Part shown: in pieces, positions 50,950-60,068 of the stretch | Position numbering within the stretch: the stretch's first letter is position 1 | Layout: the number at the start of each line of letters is the position of its first letter | Source: CADEFD01 sp031376505 | GTDB taxonomy: Bacteria > Acidobacteriota > Vicinamibacteria > Vicinamibacterales > UBA2999 | DNA: 64,000 nt | Direction of reading: 5' to 3' | Assembly (NCBI GenBank): GCA_031376505.1 | Contig: JANMDX010000328.1 | Location: forward strand, 1 to 64,000 | Program-made: the position numbers and the translations under genes | The notes under the pieces: generated by a model | What the model was told of the DNA's origin: nothing | What the model saw: only the letters and a program-made list of their open reading frames with translations | Database searches by the model: none

Positions 50950-52068
50950 TCAGCGCTGGTCGATTTCAGCCAGAATCCAGCCCGCGGCCACGGCCGCGCC
51001 GTCGACTGGTGCGCGTTCAGGCGCGGGCGGAGACATCAGCAGCTGGTTGAGCGCGTGCTGCCACCGCCCTCGGAGCAGCTCGGGCTGCGGCAGGTAGGCA
51101 CAGCGCACGAACCGCGGCATGTCGCGGACCAGCACGTCGTACTCGATGAAGTGGCCGCGGTCGGTGTAGAGCAGAGCGGTGTCGTTGGCCAGGCACTCAC
51201 TGATGATGCCGTAGCCAGGCTTGGTCACGACCACGTCCACCGCGGCCACGACGTCCTCGTAGCGCAGGCCCATGGCATACATCGCGGGTTCGTCGAGCGG
51301 ATGCAGGGCGCCGCGCGCGGCCACGTGCGCCAGTGGCACACGGTCCGGTCCGAAAGGCACGCTCGCGCTCACGAGCAGCGTCCACCCAACGGTGCGGCTG
51401 AGCGCCTCGAGGTCGATGCCCGACACGCCGTAGCCGCCAAACGACACGAGCGCCAGGCGGCCCTCGGGCAGACCGAGCCGCTTGCGCGCATCGGCCGGTG
51501 CGCACCTCGCGCGGCGCGCGATGAAGGGCAGGTCCGTCACCTCGGGGATCGTCGCGAATCCACCCGAGAGCGGCAGACGGTACGCGCGTCGGGCGAGGCG
51601 ATAGACCTCGCCGAGCACATCCGCCGCGGACTCACCTCCGGGATAGTCGCGGAAGATCCAGTCCCACGTGAAGTTGCCGATGGCCACCGCTGGCACACCG
51701 GCCAGCCGGGCCGCCTCGAGTGCGAGCGGCGGGATGTCGGCGACGACGAAGCTCGCGTTCAGATGCCGCAAGGCCGCGGCCTCCCGTGCGGCGAGCGACG
51801 GCAGAGCGCGCGCGTAGGCATTGGCGCGCCGCACGGTCTCGGCGGCGTCGAGGCTCAGGCTGTCCAGCTGCACGACGCCAGGGTCGGTGTCGACCGGTTC
51901 GAACGCGAAGGGGCCGCGCACGGTGAGATCGAAGAGCCAGCGCGGCGCCGACGTGCGGATGTGCACCGGCAACCGCGGCCGGGCCGCCAGCAGCGCATTG
52001 ACCACCTCGATCGAGCGCGAGGCGTGACCGAAGCCGTGGCCCGAGATGTAGTAGACGACGGGCCGCAC
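50950..52068 (-). CDS. Glycosyltransferase-like protein (arabinokinase N-terminal type)
   Basis: 372 aa. A GT-B type protein beginning VVYYISGHGFGHASRSIEVVNAL, a pattern shared by the N-terminal part of plant L-arabinokinases and a set of bacterial GT1/MurG-like proteins. The second domain has LALVSFGGYG near 195 and VVVTKPGYGIISECLANDTALLY near 280, corresponding to the nucleotide-sugar site. Its substrate is unknown. GTG at 52068 shares one base with the lon stop (TAGTG), so the two are likely coupled. Confidence 0.75.
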   Translation of the reverse strand: MRPVVYYISGHGFGHASRSIEVVNALLAARPRLPVHIRTSAPRWLFDLTVRGPFAFEPVDTDPGVVQLDSLSLDAAETVRRANAYARALPSLAAREAAALRHLNASFVVADIPPLALEAARLAGVPAVAIGNFTWDWIFRDYPGGESAADVLGEVYRLARRAYRLPLSGGFATIPEVTDLPFIARRARCAPADARKRLGLPEGRLALVSFGGYGVSGIDLEALSRTVGWTLLVSASVPFGPDRVPLAHVAARGALHPLDEPAMYAMGLRYEDVVAAVDVVVTKPGYGIISECLANDTALLYTDRGHFIEYDVLVRDMPRFVRCAYLPQPELLRGRWQHALNQLLMSPPAPERAPVDGAAVAAGWILAEIDQR

Positions 52069-54470
52069 TAGACGTCGACGTCCTGTGGGCCATGGGCGGC
52101 CACGGCCGCGGCCACCGGCGCTTCTGCTGGCGTGAGCGCCACGGCCAGGACGTCTTCGAGCGTCTTGGCGAACACGAATCGCATGTCGCGTCGAAGTTCT
52201 TCTGGAATGTCCACGAGATCCGCTTCGTTCAGCGCCGGCAGAATCACCGTGCGAAGGCCGAGGCGGCGTGCCGCGAGGGCCTTCTCGCGGATGCCGCCCA
52301 CTGGCAAGACCAGACCGCTCAGGGTGATCTCGCCGGTCATCGCGACATCTTCCCGTACCATCCGGCCCGTGACCGCCGAGAGAATCGCCGTGGCCATCGT
52401 GACCCCGGCCGACGGACCGTCCTTGGGAATGGCGCCCGCCGGCACGTGCACGTGCAGGTCTCGATGGTGCAGGAAGGCGGGGTCGATGCCGAGCGCCTGC
52501 GCCTGCGACCTGATGTGGCTCACGGCCGCGCGCGCCGACTCCTGCATGACCGATCCGAGCTGCCCCGTGAGGATGATCTGGCCGGTGCCTCCAGGGAGCA
52601 TCGACGCCTCGATGAACAGCACGTCGCCGCCGGCCTCGGTCCACGCCAGGCCCGTCGCGACGCCAGGTATGGACGTGCGGAAGGCGACCTCGCGCTTGAA
52701 CCGTGCCGGACCGAGGTAGTCGTCGATGCCGTCGGCGCCCACGGCGGTGGGCGCCGCGGCAGCGCCCTCGCCGGTCGAGACCACCCTGGCCGCCACCTTC
52801 CTGGCAATGGTGCCGACGAGCCGCTCGAGGCTGCGCACGCCGGCCTCGCGAGTGTATTCACTGATCACCGTGCGCAGCCCGGCATCGTCAATGGCCACGG
52901 CATCAGCCGCCAGACCGTGTTCCGAGAGCTGACGCGGGATCAGGTACTTTCGCGCGATGTGCATCTTGTCTTCTTCGGTGTAGCCCGAGAGCGGGATGAT
53001 CTCCATGCGGTCGAGCAGGGCTGCGTGCACCGGGCCGAGCTGATTGGCGGTGGCGATGAAGAGCACCTTCGACAGATCCAGCGGCACTTCAAGGTAGTGG
53101 TCGCGGAACGAGTGGTTCTGCGCCGGATCGAGCACCTCGAGCAGCGCCGCGGCCGGGTCGCCCTGAAAGCCTACGGCCAGCTTGTCGAGCTCGTCGAGCA
53201 TGAACACCGGATTCATCGAGCCGGCCTGCTTCAGCGCCTGCACGATGCGTCCAGGCATGGCGCCAATGTACGTGCGCCGGTGACCGCGGATCTCCGCTTC
53301 GTCGCGCACCCCCCCAAGCGAGATGCGCACGAACGTGCGCTGCATCGCCTTCGCGATCGACTGGCCGAGCGAGGTCTTGCCCACGCCAGGCGGACCGACG
53401 AAGCACAGAATCGGTCCCTTGAGATCGCCCTTCAGCTTGCGCACGGCCAGGTACTCGACAATGCGTTCCTTCACCTTGTCGAGGTCGTAGTGGTCGTCGT
53501 CGAGGACGGCGCGAGCGGCCACTGGGTCGATGCGATCCTCGGTAGTCCTGGACCACGGCACCTCCAGGACCCAGTCGAGGTAGGTGCGGATCATCTGCGC
53601 CTCGCCGCTGCCGCCGCCGCTCATGCGCCCGAGCCGTTCGATTTCGCGATTCACGGTGGTGCGCACACCGTCAGGCAGAACAGCCGCGGCCACCTTCTCG
53701 CGCAGTTCGGTCACTTCGCTGGCTTCGCCCTCGCCGAGCTGCTCCTGGATGGCCTTGAGCTGCTGGCGGAGGTAGTACTGGCGCTGAGACTCCGACATTT
53801 CCGCTTGCGCCTGCGATTCAATCTTGCTCTTGAGCTCGAGGACCGACACCTCGCGCGAAAGCAGCGCGTGGACGAGTTCGAGTTTCTTCAGCAGCGGGTC
53901 CGACGACAGAATCGCCTGCTTCTCCGCCGCCGACGCGTCGAGCATCGAGCCGAGCAGATACGACAGGCGCACGGGGTCTTCGATGCCGAGCACCAGCTGG
54001 CGCACGTCGGCTGACGCGCCCGCCGCGAGCGTGACGGCCCGCTCGGCCAGCTCGCGAATACGCCGCTCGTAGGCTTCGGTCTCGACGCCGGTCTCGAGTC
54101 GCTCGGGCATCGGCTCGACCGCGGCGAGGATCGTGGTGCCCGACTTGCTCACCGTCACGACCCGCACGCGCGCAACGCCTTCAAAGATGATGTTCAGGCC
54201 GTGATCGGCACGGGCCATCTGTCTCACGATGCAGATCGTGCCCACCGACTCGAGCTGTTCGGGATCCGGTTCCTCCGAGTCGGACTTCTGCAGCACGAGC
54301 AGCAGCATCCGGTCGGTGGTGAGCGCGGTATTCACCGACTCGACCGACGCGGGCCGGTTCACGGCCAAGGGCTGCAGCGTCAGTGGAAAGGCCACGGTGC
54401 GTCGCAGCGGCAGCACGGGCAGAGACGAGGGCAGGGGCGGAGGAGGTTGGGGAATGTGTGGATCAGCCAT
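52068..54470 (-). CDS. lon: ATP-dependent protease La (Lon)
   Basis: 800 aa, standard length. N-terminal substrate-binding domain at about 15-210; long coiled helix near 225-275 (KIESQAQAEMSESQRQYYLRQQLK); AAA+ module with Walker A GPPGVGKTSL near 359-368, Walker B MLDELDKL; and a C-terminal protease with the Ser-Lys dyad, Ser in KDGPSAGVTMATA near 685 and Lys in GGIREKALAARR near 730. It degrades misfolded and regulatory proteins. The start at 54470 (MADPHIPQPPP) is preferred over ATG at 54536. A glycosyltransferase gene overlaps its stop. Confidence 0.97.
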   Translation of the reverse strand: MADPHIPQPPPPLPSSLPVLPLRRTVAFPLTLQPLAVNRPASVESVNTALTTDRMLLLVLQKSDSEEPDPEQLESVGTICIVRQMARADHGLNIIFEGVARVRVVTVSKSGTTILAAVEPMPERLETGVETEAYERRIRELAERAVTLAAGASADVRQLVLGIEDPVRLSYLLGSMLDASAAEKQAILSSDPLLKKLELVHALLSREVSVLELKSKIESQAQAEMSESQRQYYLRQQLKAIQEQLGEGEASEVTELREKVAAAVLPDGVRTTVNREIERLGRMSGGGSGEAQMIRTYLDWVLEVPWSRTTEDRIDPVAARAVLDDDHYDLDKVKERIVEYLAVRKLKGDLKGPILCFVGPPGVGKTSLGQSIAKAMQRTFVRISLGGVRDEAEIRGHRRTYIGAMPGRIVQALKQAGSMNPVFMLDELDKLAVGFQGDPAAALLEVLDPAQNHSFRDHYLEVPLDLSKVLFIATANQLGPVHAALLDRMEIIPLSGYTEEDKMHIARKYLIPRQLSEHGLAADAVAIDDAGLRTVISEYTREAGVRSLERLVGTIARKVAARVVSTGEGAAAAPTAVGADGIDDYLGPARFKREVAFRTSIPGVATGLAWTEAGGDVLFIEASMLPGGTGQIILTGQLGSVMQESARAAVSHIRSQAQALGIDPAFLHHRDLHVHVPAGAIPKDGPSAGVTMATAILSAVTGRMVREDVAMTGEITLSGLVLPVGGIREKALAARRLGLRTVILPALNEADLVDIPEELRRDMRFVFAKTLEDVLAVALTPAEAPVAAAVAAHGPQDVDV

Positions 54471-54542
54471 GGATGGGTCGGCCGAGCGGCGGCGCCTGAG
54501 TCGATCATACGCGGGCGAGACGTTCAGCGATAACATCTAGCC

Positions 54543-54980
54543 ATGGCTTTGGATGAGCGCGCGTTCTTCAACGAGAAACCTGAGCAGCGCACGGGCCGCT
54601 ACACGTGCCCCCGGTGCAAGCGGACGGGCGACTACCAGTTGCGCTGGGTGCGGCGCACGCGCAAGGACCGTCCGCCTGGCAACGCCGACGACACCGACCG
54701 GGCCAAGTTCGCCAAGCTGCGCAATCATTTGATCCGCGTGGACGACGAACTCACCTGCAAGACGTGCGGGAAACGCTTCGAGATCCCGTCGATGCACTCG
54801 CTGGTGTTTGTGGACGACCTGGTGGGCCTGCCCAAGATGGATGACGAGGACGACGAGGAGTCGGGATCTGCGGCTAGTACACCCCTGGCACCATCCGCCA
54901 CCGCACCTGCCGCTGATACGCCAGGTACGCCGGCCCCGCGGCAGCGGAAAGGCTACGCTCCTCCCAAGGTATGGCGATGA
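54543..54980 (+). CDS. Zinc-ribbon protein with acidic C-terminal tail
   Basis: 145 aa. Two CxxC pairs (TCPRCKRTGDY near 22 and LTCKTCGKRFE near 72) frame a basic middle (RWVRRTRKDRPPG), a likely zinc ribbon binding nucleic acid. The C-terminal half is disordered: an acidic patch (MDDEDDEE) then Ser/Ala/Pro and a basic end. Not assigned to a named family. The start is convincing; the last 36 codons overlap the convergent methyltransferase gene. Confidence 0.72.
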   Translation: MALDERAFFNEKPEQRTGRYTCPRCKRTGDYQLRWVRRTRKDRPPGNADDTDRAKFAKLRNHLIRVDDELTCKTCGKRFEIPSMHSLVFVDDLVGLPKMDDEDDEESGSAASTPLAPSATAPAADTPGTPAPRQRKGYAPPKVWR

Positions 54981-55593
54981 CCAGGTAGGCCGTGCTCACG
55001 ATCGCCCACGCCAGGCGGTCGAGAGTCATCGCGGGGGCGCCGAACACGATGAGCGCCCAGCCCAGATAGATGGGATGGCGCACGACCGTGAAGGGCCACA
55101 CCACGCGTATCGCGCTCGCCGGCGGCGGCGTCGCGCGGAGGGTCTGCCGGATCCCCGCCAAGTCGAGCGCGTCGAGCACACGGGCACCGCCCACGGTGAA
55201 TAGAACGCCCACCGCCTGGGCGCCCCAGCCCACCCACGCCGCCGCCGCCGGCATGCGGTAGGCGAGGCCCGGCACGCGCCGCCACAAGAGGCACACGGCG
55301 ATGAGCAGGGTCGAAGCCACCCACACATAGACGGTGCGCTCGAGCGCGGCTGGCAACACCCGCGCAAGCCACGCCTTGGCGCCCGTGCGGGCCAGCAGGC
55401 TATGGTGGACCGCAAACACCGTGAAGAGCGCGACGTTCCACGCGATCGCCGCGCCGATCGGTATGCCGGTGTCCCCGGGCGTCGCGAGGGCCAGGAAGAA
55501 GCGCACGTACACGCCCAACGCGGTCACAAACAGCGCGCCGCCGAGCCAGGCGCAGACCTGGATCGCGACAGCCTGAGCGCGAGTGGGGGTCAT
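54874..55593 (-). CDS. NnrU/MddA-like membrane methyltransferase (ICMT superfamily)
   Basis: 239 aa with about five membrane helices. Family segments: VFAVHHSLLARTGAKAWLARVLPAALERTVYVW near 60-95 and the SAM-binding end RHPIYLGWALIVFGAPAMTLDRL near 165-190 followed by PWEERSLSAAAGPAYLAYQ. These match the NnrU/MddA group, in which MddA methylates methanethiol to dimethyl sulfide; isoprenylcysteine methyltransferases are more distant. The specific activity is inferred. Its C-terminal 107 bp overlap the zinc-ribbon gene. Confidence 0.75.
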   Translation of the reverse strand: MTPTRAQAVAIQVCAWLGGALFVTALGVYVRFFLALATPGDTGIPIGAAIAWNVALFTVFAVHHSLLARTGAKAWLARVLPAALERTVYVWVASTLLIAVCLLWRRVPGLAYRMPAAAAWVGWGAQAVGVLFTVGGARVLDALDLAGIRQTLRATPPPASAIRVVWPFTVVRHPIYLGWALIVFGAPAMTLDRLAWAIVSTAYLVIAIPWEERSLSAAAGPAYLAYQRQVRWRMVPGVY

Positions 55594-55633
55594 CGTGATC
55601 GAGGTCCTCGGGGCGTCAGCGGCACGCCGCACG

Positions 55634-55639
55634 TATTAT
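55634..55639 (+). promoter_or_regulatory. Possible -10 element for the ketosynthase operon
   Basis: TATTAT, 29 bp before the ATG at 55669; the divergent gene starts at 55593. No obvious -35. Confidence 0.4.
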
Positions 55640-55668
55640 AGGGACTCCGCCCGGACATCCGTGGCGAG

Positions 55669-56946
55669 ATGGTCCCAGTGAGTACACCTCGAATCGTCAT
55701 CTCCGGTCTCGGCGCGGTGTCGGCCTACGGCGTGGGCGCCCAGCGCTACTGGGATCATGTCTCGCGCGGGGTGAGTGGCACCCGCGCCATCACCGAGTTC
55801 GATGTCTCGACCTATCCATGTCAGGTGGCCGCGCCGGTGCCGCCGGTGGATATGTCGTCGGCGTGGCGGCTCGACGGCGAAGACGACCAGGGCTGGGAGT
55901 CGCGTGCCGACCCGAAGCGGTACTCGCGGGCGGCGCTCTTCGGTGTGCTGGCCGGCCGCGAGGCGTGGCACGACGCCGGCCTGCGCGCCGGTGAACCGGG
56001 CGCCGGCGTGATCATCGGCAGCGGCGGGGGCGGCATCGACGTGGGCGAGCGCCAGTACCGCGACTTCTTCACCAACGGCGGGCGTGGGGTGACGCCGTAT
56101 GCGATTGCGATCGGCATCTGCGGCATGGTGTCGAGCGAGATCTCGATCTCGCTTGGACTGCGCGGCATCAGCCATGTGCTGTCCACCGGCTGCACGTCAT
56201 CGACCGATGCCATTGGCTACGCGCTGGCGCTGCTGCGCGCCGGCGATGCCGATGTGCTGCTGTCAGGGGGCACTGATGGCTGTGTGCTGCCGGGGATGAT
56301 CTTCGGCTTCAGTCGCATGCGGGCCGTCTCCACGCACTACAACGATCGCCCCGAGCAGGCCTCGCGCCCGTTCGACAAGGGCCGCGATGGATTCGTGCTC
56401 GGCGAAGGGGCATGGATGGTCGTGCTCGAGCGCGAGGAGCGGGCCAGGGCGCGCGGCGCCCACATCTACGCCACCGTGGATGGCTACGCGTCCACGTGCG
56501 ACGCCTACCACCGGGTGCAGATGGCGCCAGACGGCGACGAGATCGTGCGCTGCATGCAGACGGCGGTGGGGAAGTCGGGCCGGGCGCTCGAGGAGATCGG
56601 CTATGTCAACTACCACGGCACCTCCACGCAGATGAACGATGCCGTGGAGGCACGCTGCACGCGCCGCGCCTTCGGGGCCCAGGCCGATCGCCTGGCCGGC
56701 TCTTCGACCAAGTCGATGATCGGACATCCGCAGGGCGCCAGCGGCGCTGCCGGGATCGTGGCCACCGCGCTGGCCCTCGACCGCGGATTCCTGCCGCCGA
56801 CCATCAACCTCACTGACCCCGATCCCGCCTGCGACCTGGACTTCCTGCCCAACGTGGGGCGGGCCGCACGGGTCGAGGCCGCGCTCTGTAACTGCCTCGG
56901 ATTCGGCTCGAAGAACAGCGCGGTCGTGCTGGGGAACGCCGGATGA
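55669..56946 (+). CDS. Beta-ketoacyl-ACP synthase (FabF/KAS II-like)
   Basis: 425 aa. Thiolase-fold condensing enzyme with the complete triad: Cys in LSTGCTSSTDA near 174, His in YHGTSTQMND near 315 and His in KSMIGHPQGASGAAG near 352. It extends an acyl chain on acyl carrier protein by two carbons from malonyl-ACP. The segment between residues 60 and 80 (DDQGWESRADPKRYSRAA) and the lack of fab neighbours suggest a dedicated pathway rather than housekeeping fatty-acid synthesis. It overlaps the next gene by 4 bp. An in-frame GTG at 55678 is a possible start. Confidence 0.9.
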   Translation: MVPVSTPRIVISGLGAVSAYGVGAQRYWDHVSRGVSGTRAITEFDVSTYPCQVAAPVPPVDMSSAWRLDGEDDQGWESRADPKRYSRAALFGVLAGREAWHDAGLRAGEPGAGVIIGSGGGGIDVGERQYRDFFTNGGRGVTPYAIAIGICGMVSSEISISLGLRGISHVLSTGCTSSTDAIGYALALLRAGDADVLLSGGTDGCVLPGMIFGFSRMRAVSTHYNDRPEQASRPFDKGRDGFVLGEGAWMVVLEREERARARGAHIYATVDGYASTCDAYHRVQMAPDGDEIVRCMQTAVGKSGRALEEIGYVNYHGTSTQMNDAVEARCTRRAFGAQADRLAGSSTKSMIGHPQGASGAAGIVATALALDRGFLPPTINLTDPDPACDLDFLPNVGRAARVEAALCNCLGFGSKNSAVVLGNAG

Positions 56947-58100
56947 GCGCACGGCCCGACGACGTCGTGATCGTGGGGGGCGGCCCCGCCGGAGCGCTGG
57001 CCGCGCTCGTGCTGGCGCGGCAGGGGGCGCGTGTGCGTCTGGTGGACCGCGCCACGTTCCCGCGTCCGAAGCTCTGCGGCGACTCCCTCAACCCTGGGGC
57101 GCTCGAGGTCCTCGGCCGCCATCTGGATCTTTTCGCGCTGCGCGCCCTCGGCCAGCCGGTGCACGGCATGCGGCTATCGGGTCCGGGCGGTGCGAGCGTC
57201 TGCGGACGCTATCCGGGCGGCGTGACTGGACTCTCCATCACCCGCGCCCGGCTCGACGCGTGGCTCGTGAACGAAGCGTGCCGGGCCGGCGTGGCGTTTG
57301 ACGACGGCGTGACGGTGCGAGCGGTGGCCATGTGTGATGGCCGCGCCTCCGGTGTCACGGTGGGCTCCGCGAGCGGGAACCGGCATCTTTCCGGACGGCT
57401 CGTGATTGGCGCCGACGGCCGCGGCTCGGTGGTGGCCCGGCAGTTCGGCCTCGCGCACACCCCGGCCCAGCCGCGCCGATGGGCGATCGGCGCGTATGCC
57501 GAGCACGTCGAGGGCGTCGACCCTGGACTCGGCGAGATGCACGTGCGCGCCGGCAGCTATCTTGGCATCGCGCCGGTCGTGAACGGGCTGACCAACGTCT
57601 GCCTCGTCGTGCCCTATGCGCGGGCCCGTCGTGACGTCGCGGCGCCGTGGGCCTCGATTCTGGCGGCGGTGGCAGCCGATCCCGCGCTGGCTCCGCGGTT
57701 TGCGCGGGCTCGACTGGCGTCGACGCCCCTGGTGCTGGGCCCCATGGCAGTGGACGCGCCGGTACCCGGCGCGGCTGGTGTGTTACTGGCTGGCGACGCC
57801 GCGGGCTTCATCGATCCGATGACTGGTGACGGCATGTGCCTGGCACTGCACGGCGGCGAACTGGTGGCGGCGGTGGCTGCCGAGGTGCTCGCGGGACGGC
57901 TTGGCCACGACGCGGCCGTCCCGGCCCTGGCGGCCCGCCGACGCGCGGCGTTTGCGACCAAGTGGCGGTTCAATCGCGGCCTGCGCGCCGTCGTTGGCCT
58001 CGATCCGGCGCTGCGCGCGGCCACCCTGGCGGCCCGCGCCTGGCCGGCGCCGTTTGAGGCCATCGTGCGCTATGCGGCCGACATCCACGCGGCCGCCTGA
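56943..58100 (+). CDS. FAD-dependent oxidoreductase (geranylgeranyl reductase/UbiH-like)
   Basis: 385 aa. FAD-binding motif VVIVGGGPAGALAALVLARQG at the N-terminus, GLSITRARLDAWLVNEA, LVIGADGRGSVVARQFG near 150, and LLAGDAAGFIDPMTGDGMCLAL near 275, the second FAD motif of the UbiH/GGR family. Members reduce isoprenoid chains or hydroxylate aromatic rings. Lying between a ketosynthase and an ICMT-like gene, it likely modifies the acyl or polyketide product. ATGA overlap with the ketosynthase; the next gene begins 10 bp later. Confidence 0.85.
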   Translation: MSARPDDVVIVGGGPAGALAALVLARQGARVRLVDRATFPRPKLCGDSLNPGALEVLGRHLDLFALRALGQPVHGMRLSGPGGASVCGRYPGGVTGLSITRARLDAWLVNEACRAGVAFDDGVTVRAVAMCDGRASGVTVGSASGNRHLSGRLVIGADGRGSVVARQFGLAHTPAQPRRWAIGAYAEHVEGVDPGLGEMHVRAGSYLGIAPVVNGLTNVCLVVPYARARRDVAAPWASILAAVAADPALAPRFARARLASTPLVLGPMAVDAPVPGAAGVLLAGDAAGFIDPMTGDGMCLALHGGELVAAVAAEVLAGRLGHDAAVPALAARRRAAFATKWRFNRGLRAVVGLDPALRAATLAARAWPAPFEAIVRYAADIHAAA

Positions 58101-58110
58101 GGCCTGACGC

Positions 58111-58626
58111 GTGAGCATGGCCGTCATCATCGCGCTCGGCACCCTCGCCGCCGTCCTGGCCGTGATGGCGGGCGAGGCTGTGCTGTCGGCCCACAACGCG
58201 TCGGTACTGCGCGCCCGCGGCGCGGTAGAACCGCCGGGCGACGTGTATCGGCTCATGCAGTGGGCGTATCCGCTCGGGTTCATCGCGATGGCGCTCGAGG
58301 GCGCGGCGCGCGGCCCGTCGCCGCCGCCCGTGATGCTGGCAGGCCTCGTGGTATTCGGCGCGGCCAAGGCGCTCAAGGCCTGGGCGATCTCGTCGCTTGG
58401 TCCGCGCTGGTCGTTTCGCGTGCTCGTGCCCCCGGGTGAGCCACCCGTCGTGCGGGGACCGTATCGCCTGATGTCGCATCCCAATTACCTGGCCGTCGGT
58501 GGTGAAATCGTCGGCGTGGCGCTGATTGTCGGCGCGCCCGTGTCGGGCATCGGGGCCTTCGTGGGCTTCGGCTGGCTGATGCTGAGGCGCATCGCGGTCG
58601 AGGACCACGCGCTGGGACGGCGATAG
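58111..58626 (+). CDS. Isoprenylcysteine carboxyl methyltransferase family protein
   Basis: 171 aa membrane methyltransferase. It has the ICMT end signature: LVPPGEPPVVRGPYRLMSHPNYLAVGGEIVGVAL near 110-145 and the late RRIAVEDHAL. In bacteria this family includes O-methyltransferases that follow type III polyketide synthases (BpsB, SrsB). Here the partner is a FabF-type enzyme. GTG at 58111 or ATG at 58117 are both possible. It ends 8 bp before the mannosyltransferase. Confidence 0.82.
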   Translation: MSMAVIIALGTLAAVLAVMAGEAVLSAHNASVLRARGAVEPPGDVYRLMQWAYPLGFIAMALEGAARGPSPPPVMLAGLVVFGAAKALKAWAISSLGPRWSFRVLVPPGEPPVVRGPYRLMSHPNYLAVGGEIVGVALIVGAPVSGIGAFVGFGWLMLRRIAVEDHALGRR

Positions 58627-58634
58627 GATTGGGT

Positions 58635-60068
58635 ATGGTACAAACGGCGCCACCAACGGCCCTCGCGGCGGTGAACGACACCTCGCGCGCGGTCGCGTGG
58701 TCTGACCTGCTGACTAGCGTGTTCGCTCTGCTGGCCGTGTCGGCGGCTCTCACCGGCGGGTTCCGCACCGACCTGCTGGGACTCAAGGTGTCGGTCACGT
58801 CGTGGACGAGGCCGGCGCTGTTGGCGTTGTTGATCCTGGCGCTGCGCCACTGGTGGCGCCCTGCGCCGTCGATTGTGAGTCGCGCGCTGCAGGGCCTGCG
58901 CGCGTGGCGGGCGAGTCCGGTCACCCAGGGCACGTGGCCGGTCGTCGTAGCCACACGCGTCGGCGTGCTCGTCGTGGGCCTCATGTCCGTCTACGCCATT
59001 GGGTATCCCGAAGGGCGCGCCCCCATCCGGGTGGCGGAGGGCGAGGTGGCCAACCTGCCGGCGCGTTTCGATGCCGGGTGGTATCTCAGCATTGCCACCC
59101 GGGGCTACGAGTACACGCCCAACCGGTTCGATCGCCAGCAGAACCTCGTGTTCTTCCCCGCGTTCCCCACGCTGATGCACGGCGCGTCGTTGCTGGTCGC
59201 GCGCCAGGAACTGTGGGCGGGCACGCTGCTGTCGATGCTCGCCTTTGCCTGGGCGGCCCGCTATCTCTTCCGGCTCGCTCGGGGCATGATGGACGACCAG
59301 CGCGCGACCGTGGCGGTGGCGCTGCTGGCCACGTACCCGTTTGCGGTGTTCTTCAGCGCGCCGTACACCGAGGCGTTGTTCCTGCTGGCGATGCTCGGCG
59401 CGTGGTACCACCTGCGCCGCGATGAACGGTGGGCCGCATTTGCCTGGGGCCTGCTGGCGGGACTGACTCGCCCCAACGGCTGCCTGCTCTCGATTCCGCT
59501 GGCCCTGCTCGTGGTCGGGCCGCTCTGGCAGCGCGGTCTGCTGCGCCGTCCGCCCGGGGGCTGGGTGAGCGTTGCCGATCGGTTGATGGTGGCTGCGGCG
59601 CCAGGGTTCGGGATGCTGCTCTACTCGGCGTATGTGTACGAGGTCACTGGCGATCCGCTGATGTGGGTGCGCCTTCAAGCCGCCTGGGGACGCCAGAATT
59701 TGGGTGCCGCGTCGTTTCTCGTGGGCGAATGGCAGTCGGTGGCCCAGCAGGGGGCCTACCAGTACGCCACGCGCAATGTGCCCGACTTTCTGAACCTGCT
59801 GGCGGCCGGGCTGGTCACGGCCGCGGTTGTGCCAGTCTGGCGGCGCTTCGGCGTCGCTCCGGCCGCGCTGCTGGTGGTGAACCTCGTGCCGTCACTGGCG
59901 AGCGGGGGCTGGCTCTCGGTGGGGCGTGCGACGTCGGTGCTGTTCCCGGTGTTTCTGTGGCTCGCCGATGCGGTCGCCCCTCGGCACAGGACGGCCGTGC
60001 TGGTGGGCTTTGCCGGGGTGCAGGCGTTTGCCGCGATGCTGTTTTTCACCTGGCGTCCGCTGTTCTGA
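58635..60068 (+). CDS. PIG-V-like mannosyltransferase, membrane
   Basis: 477 aa with about ten membrane helices. Matches bacterial relatives of GPI mannosyltransferase II: ARFDAGWYLSIATRGY near 145-160 (the Asp of this loop is expected to be catalytic), QNLVFFPAFPTLM, PFAVFFSAPYTEALFLLAMLGAWY and GLTRPNGCLL. These transfer mannose, or another sugar, from a polyprenyl donor. AGGA lies 6 nt before ATG 58635, two codons after an in-frame TTG. It follows the ketosynthase cassette by 8 bp and might glycosylate its product or be an unrelated rider. Confidence 0.8.
   Translation: MVQTAPPTALAAVNDTSRAVAWSDLLTSVFALLAVSAALTGGFRTDLLGLKVSVTSWTRPALLALLILALRHWWRPAPSIVSRALQGLRAWRASPVTQGTWPVVVATRVGVLVVGLMSVYAIGYPEGRAPIRVAEGEVANLPARFDAGWYLSIATRGYEYTPNRFDRQQNLVFFPAFPTLMHGASLLVARQELWAGTLLSMLAFAWAARYLFRLARGMMDDQRATVAVALLATYPFAVFFSAPYTEALFLLAMLGAWYHLRRDERWAAFAWGLLAGLTRPNGCLLSIPLALLVVGPLWQRGLLRRPPGGWVSVADRLMVAAAPGFGMLLYSAYVYEVTGDPLMWVRLQAAWGRQNLGAASFLVGEWQSVAQQGAYQYATRNVPDFLNLLAAGLVTAAVVPVWRRFGVAPAALLVVNLVPSLASGGWLSVGRATSVLFPVFLWLADAVAPRHRTAVLVGFAGVQAFAAMLFFTWRPLF

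Noticed and set aside
50719..52071. Plus-strand frame opposite the arabinokinase-like gene
   Set aside because: Antisense shadow with no recognisable domain.
52092..54014. Plus-strand 640-codon frame opposite lon
   Set aside because: Antisense of lon; composition not protein-like.
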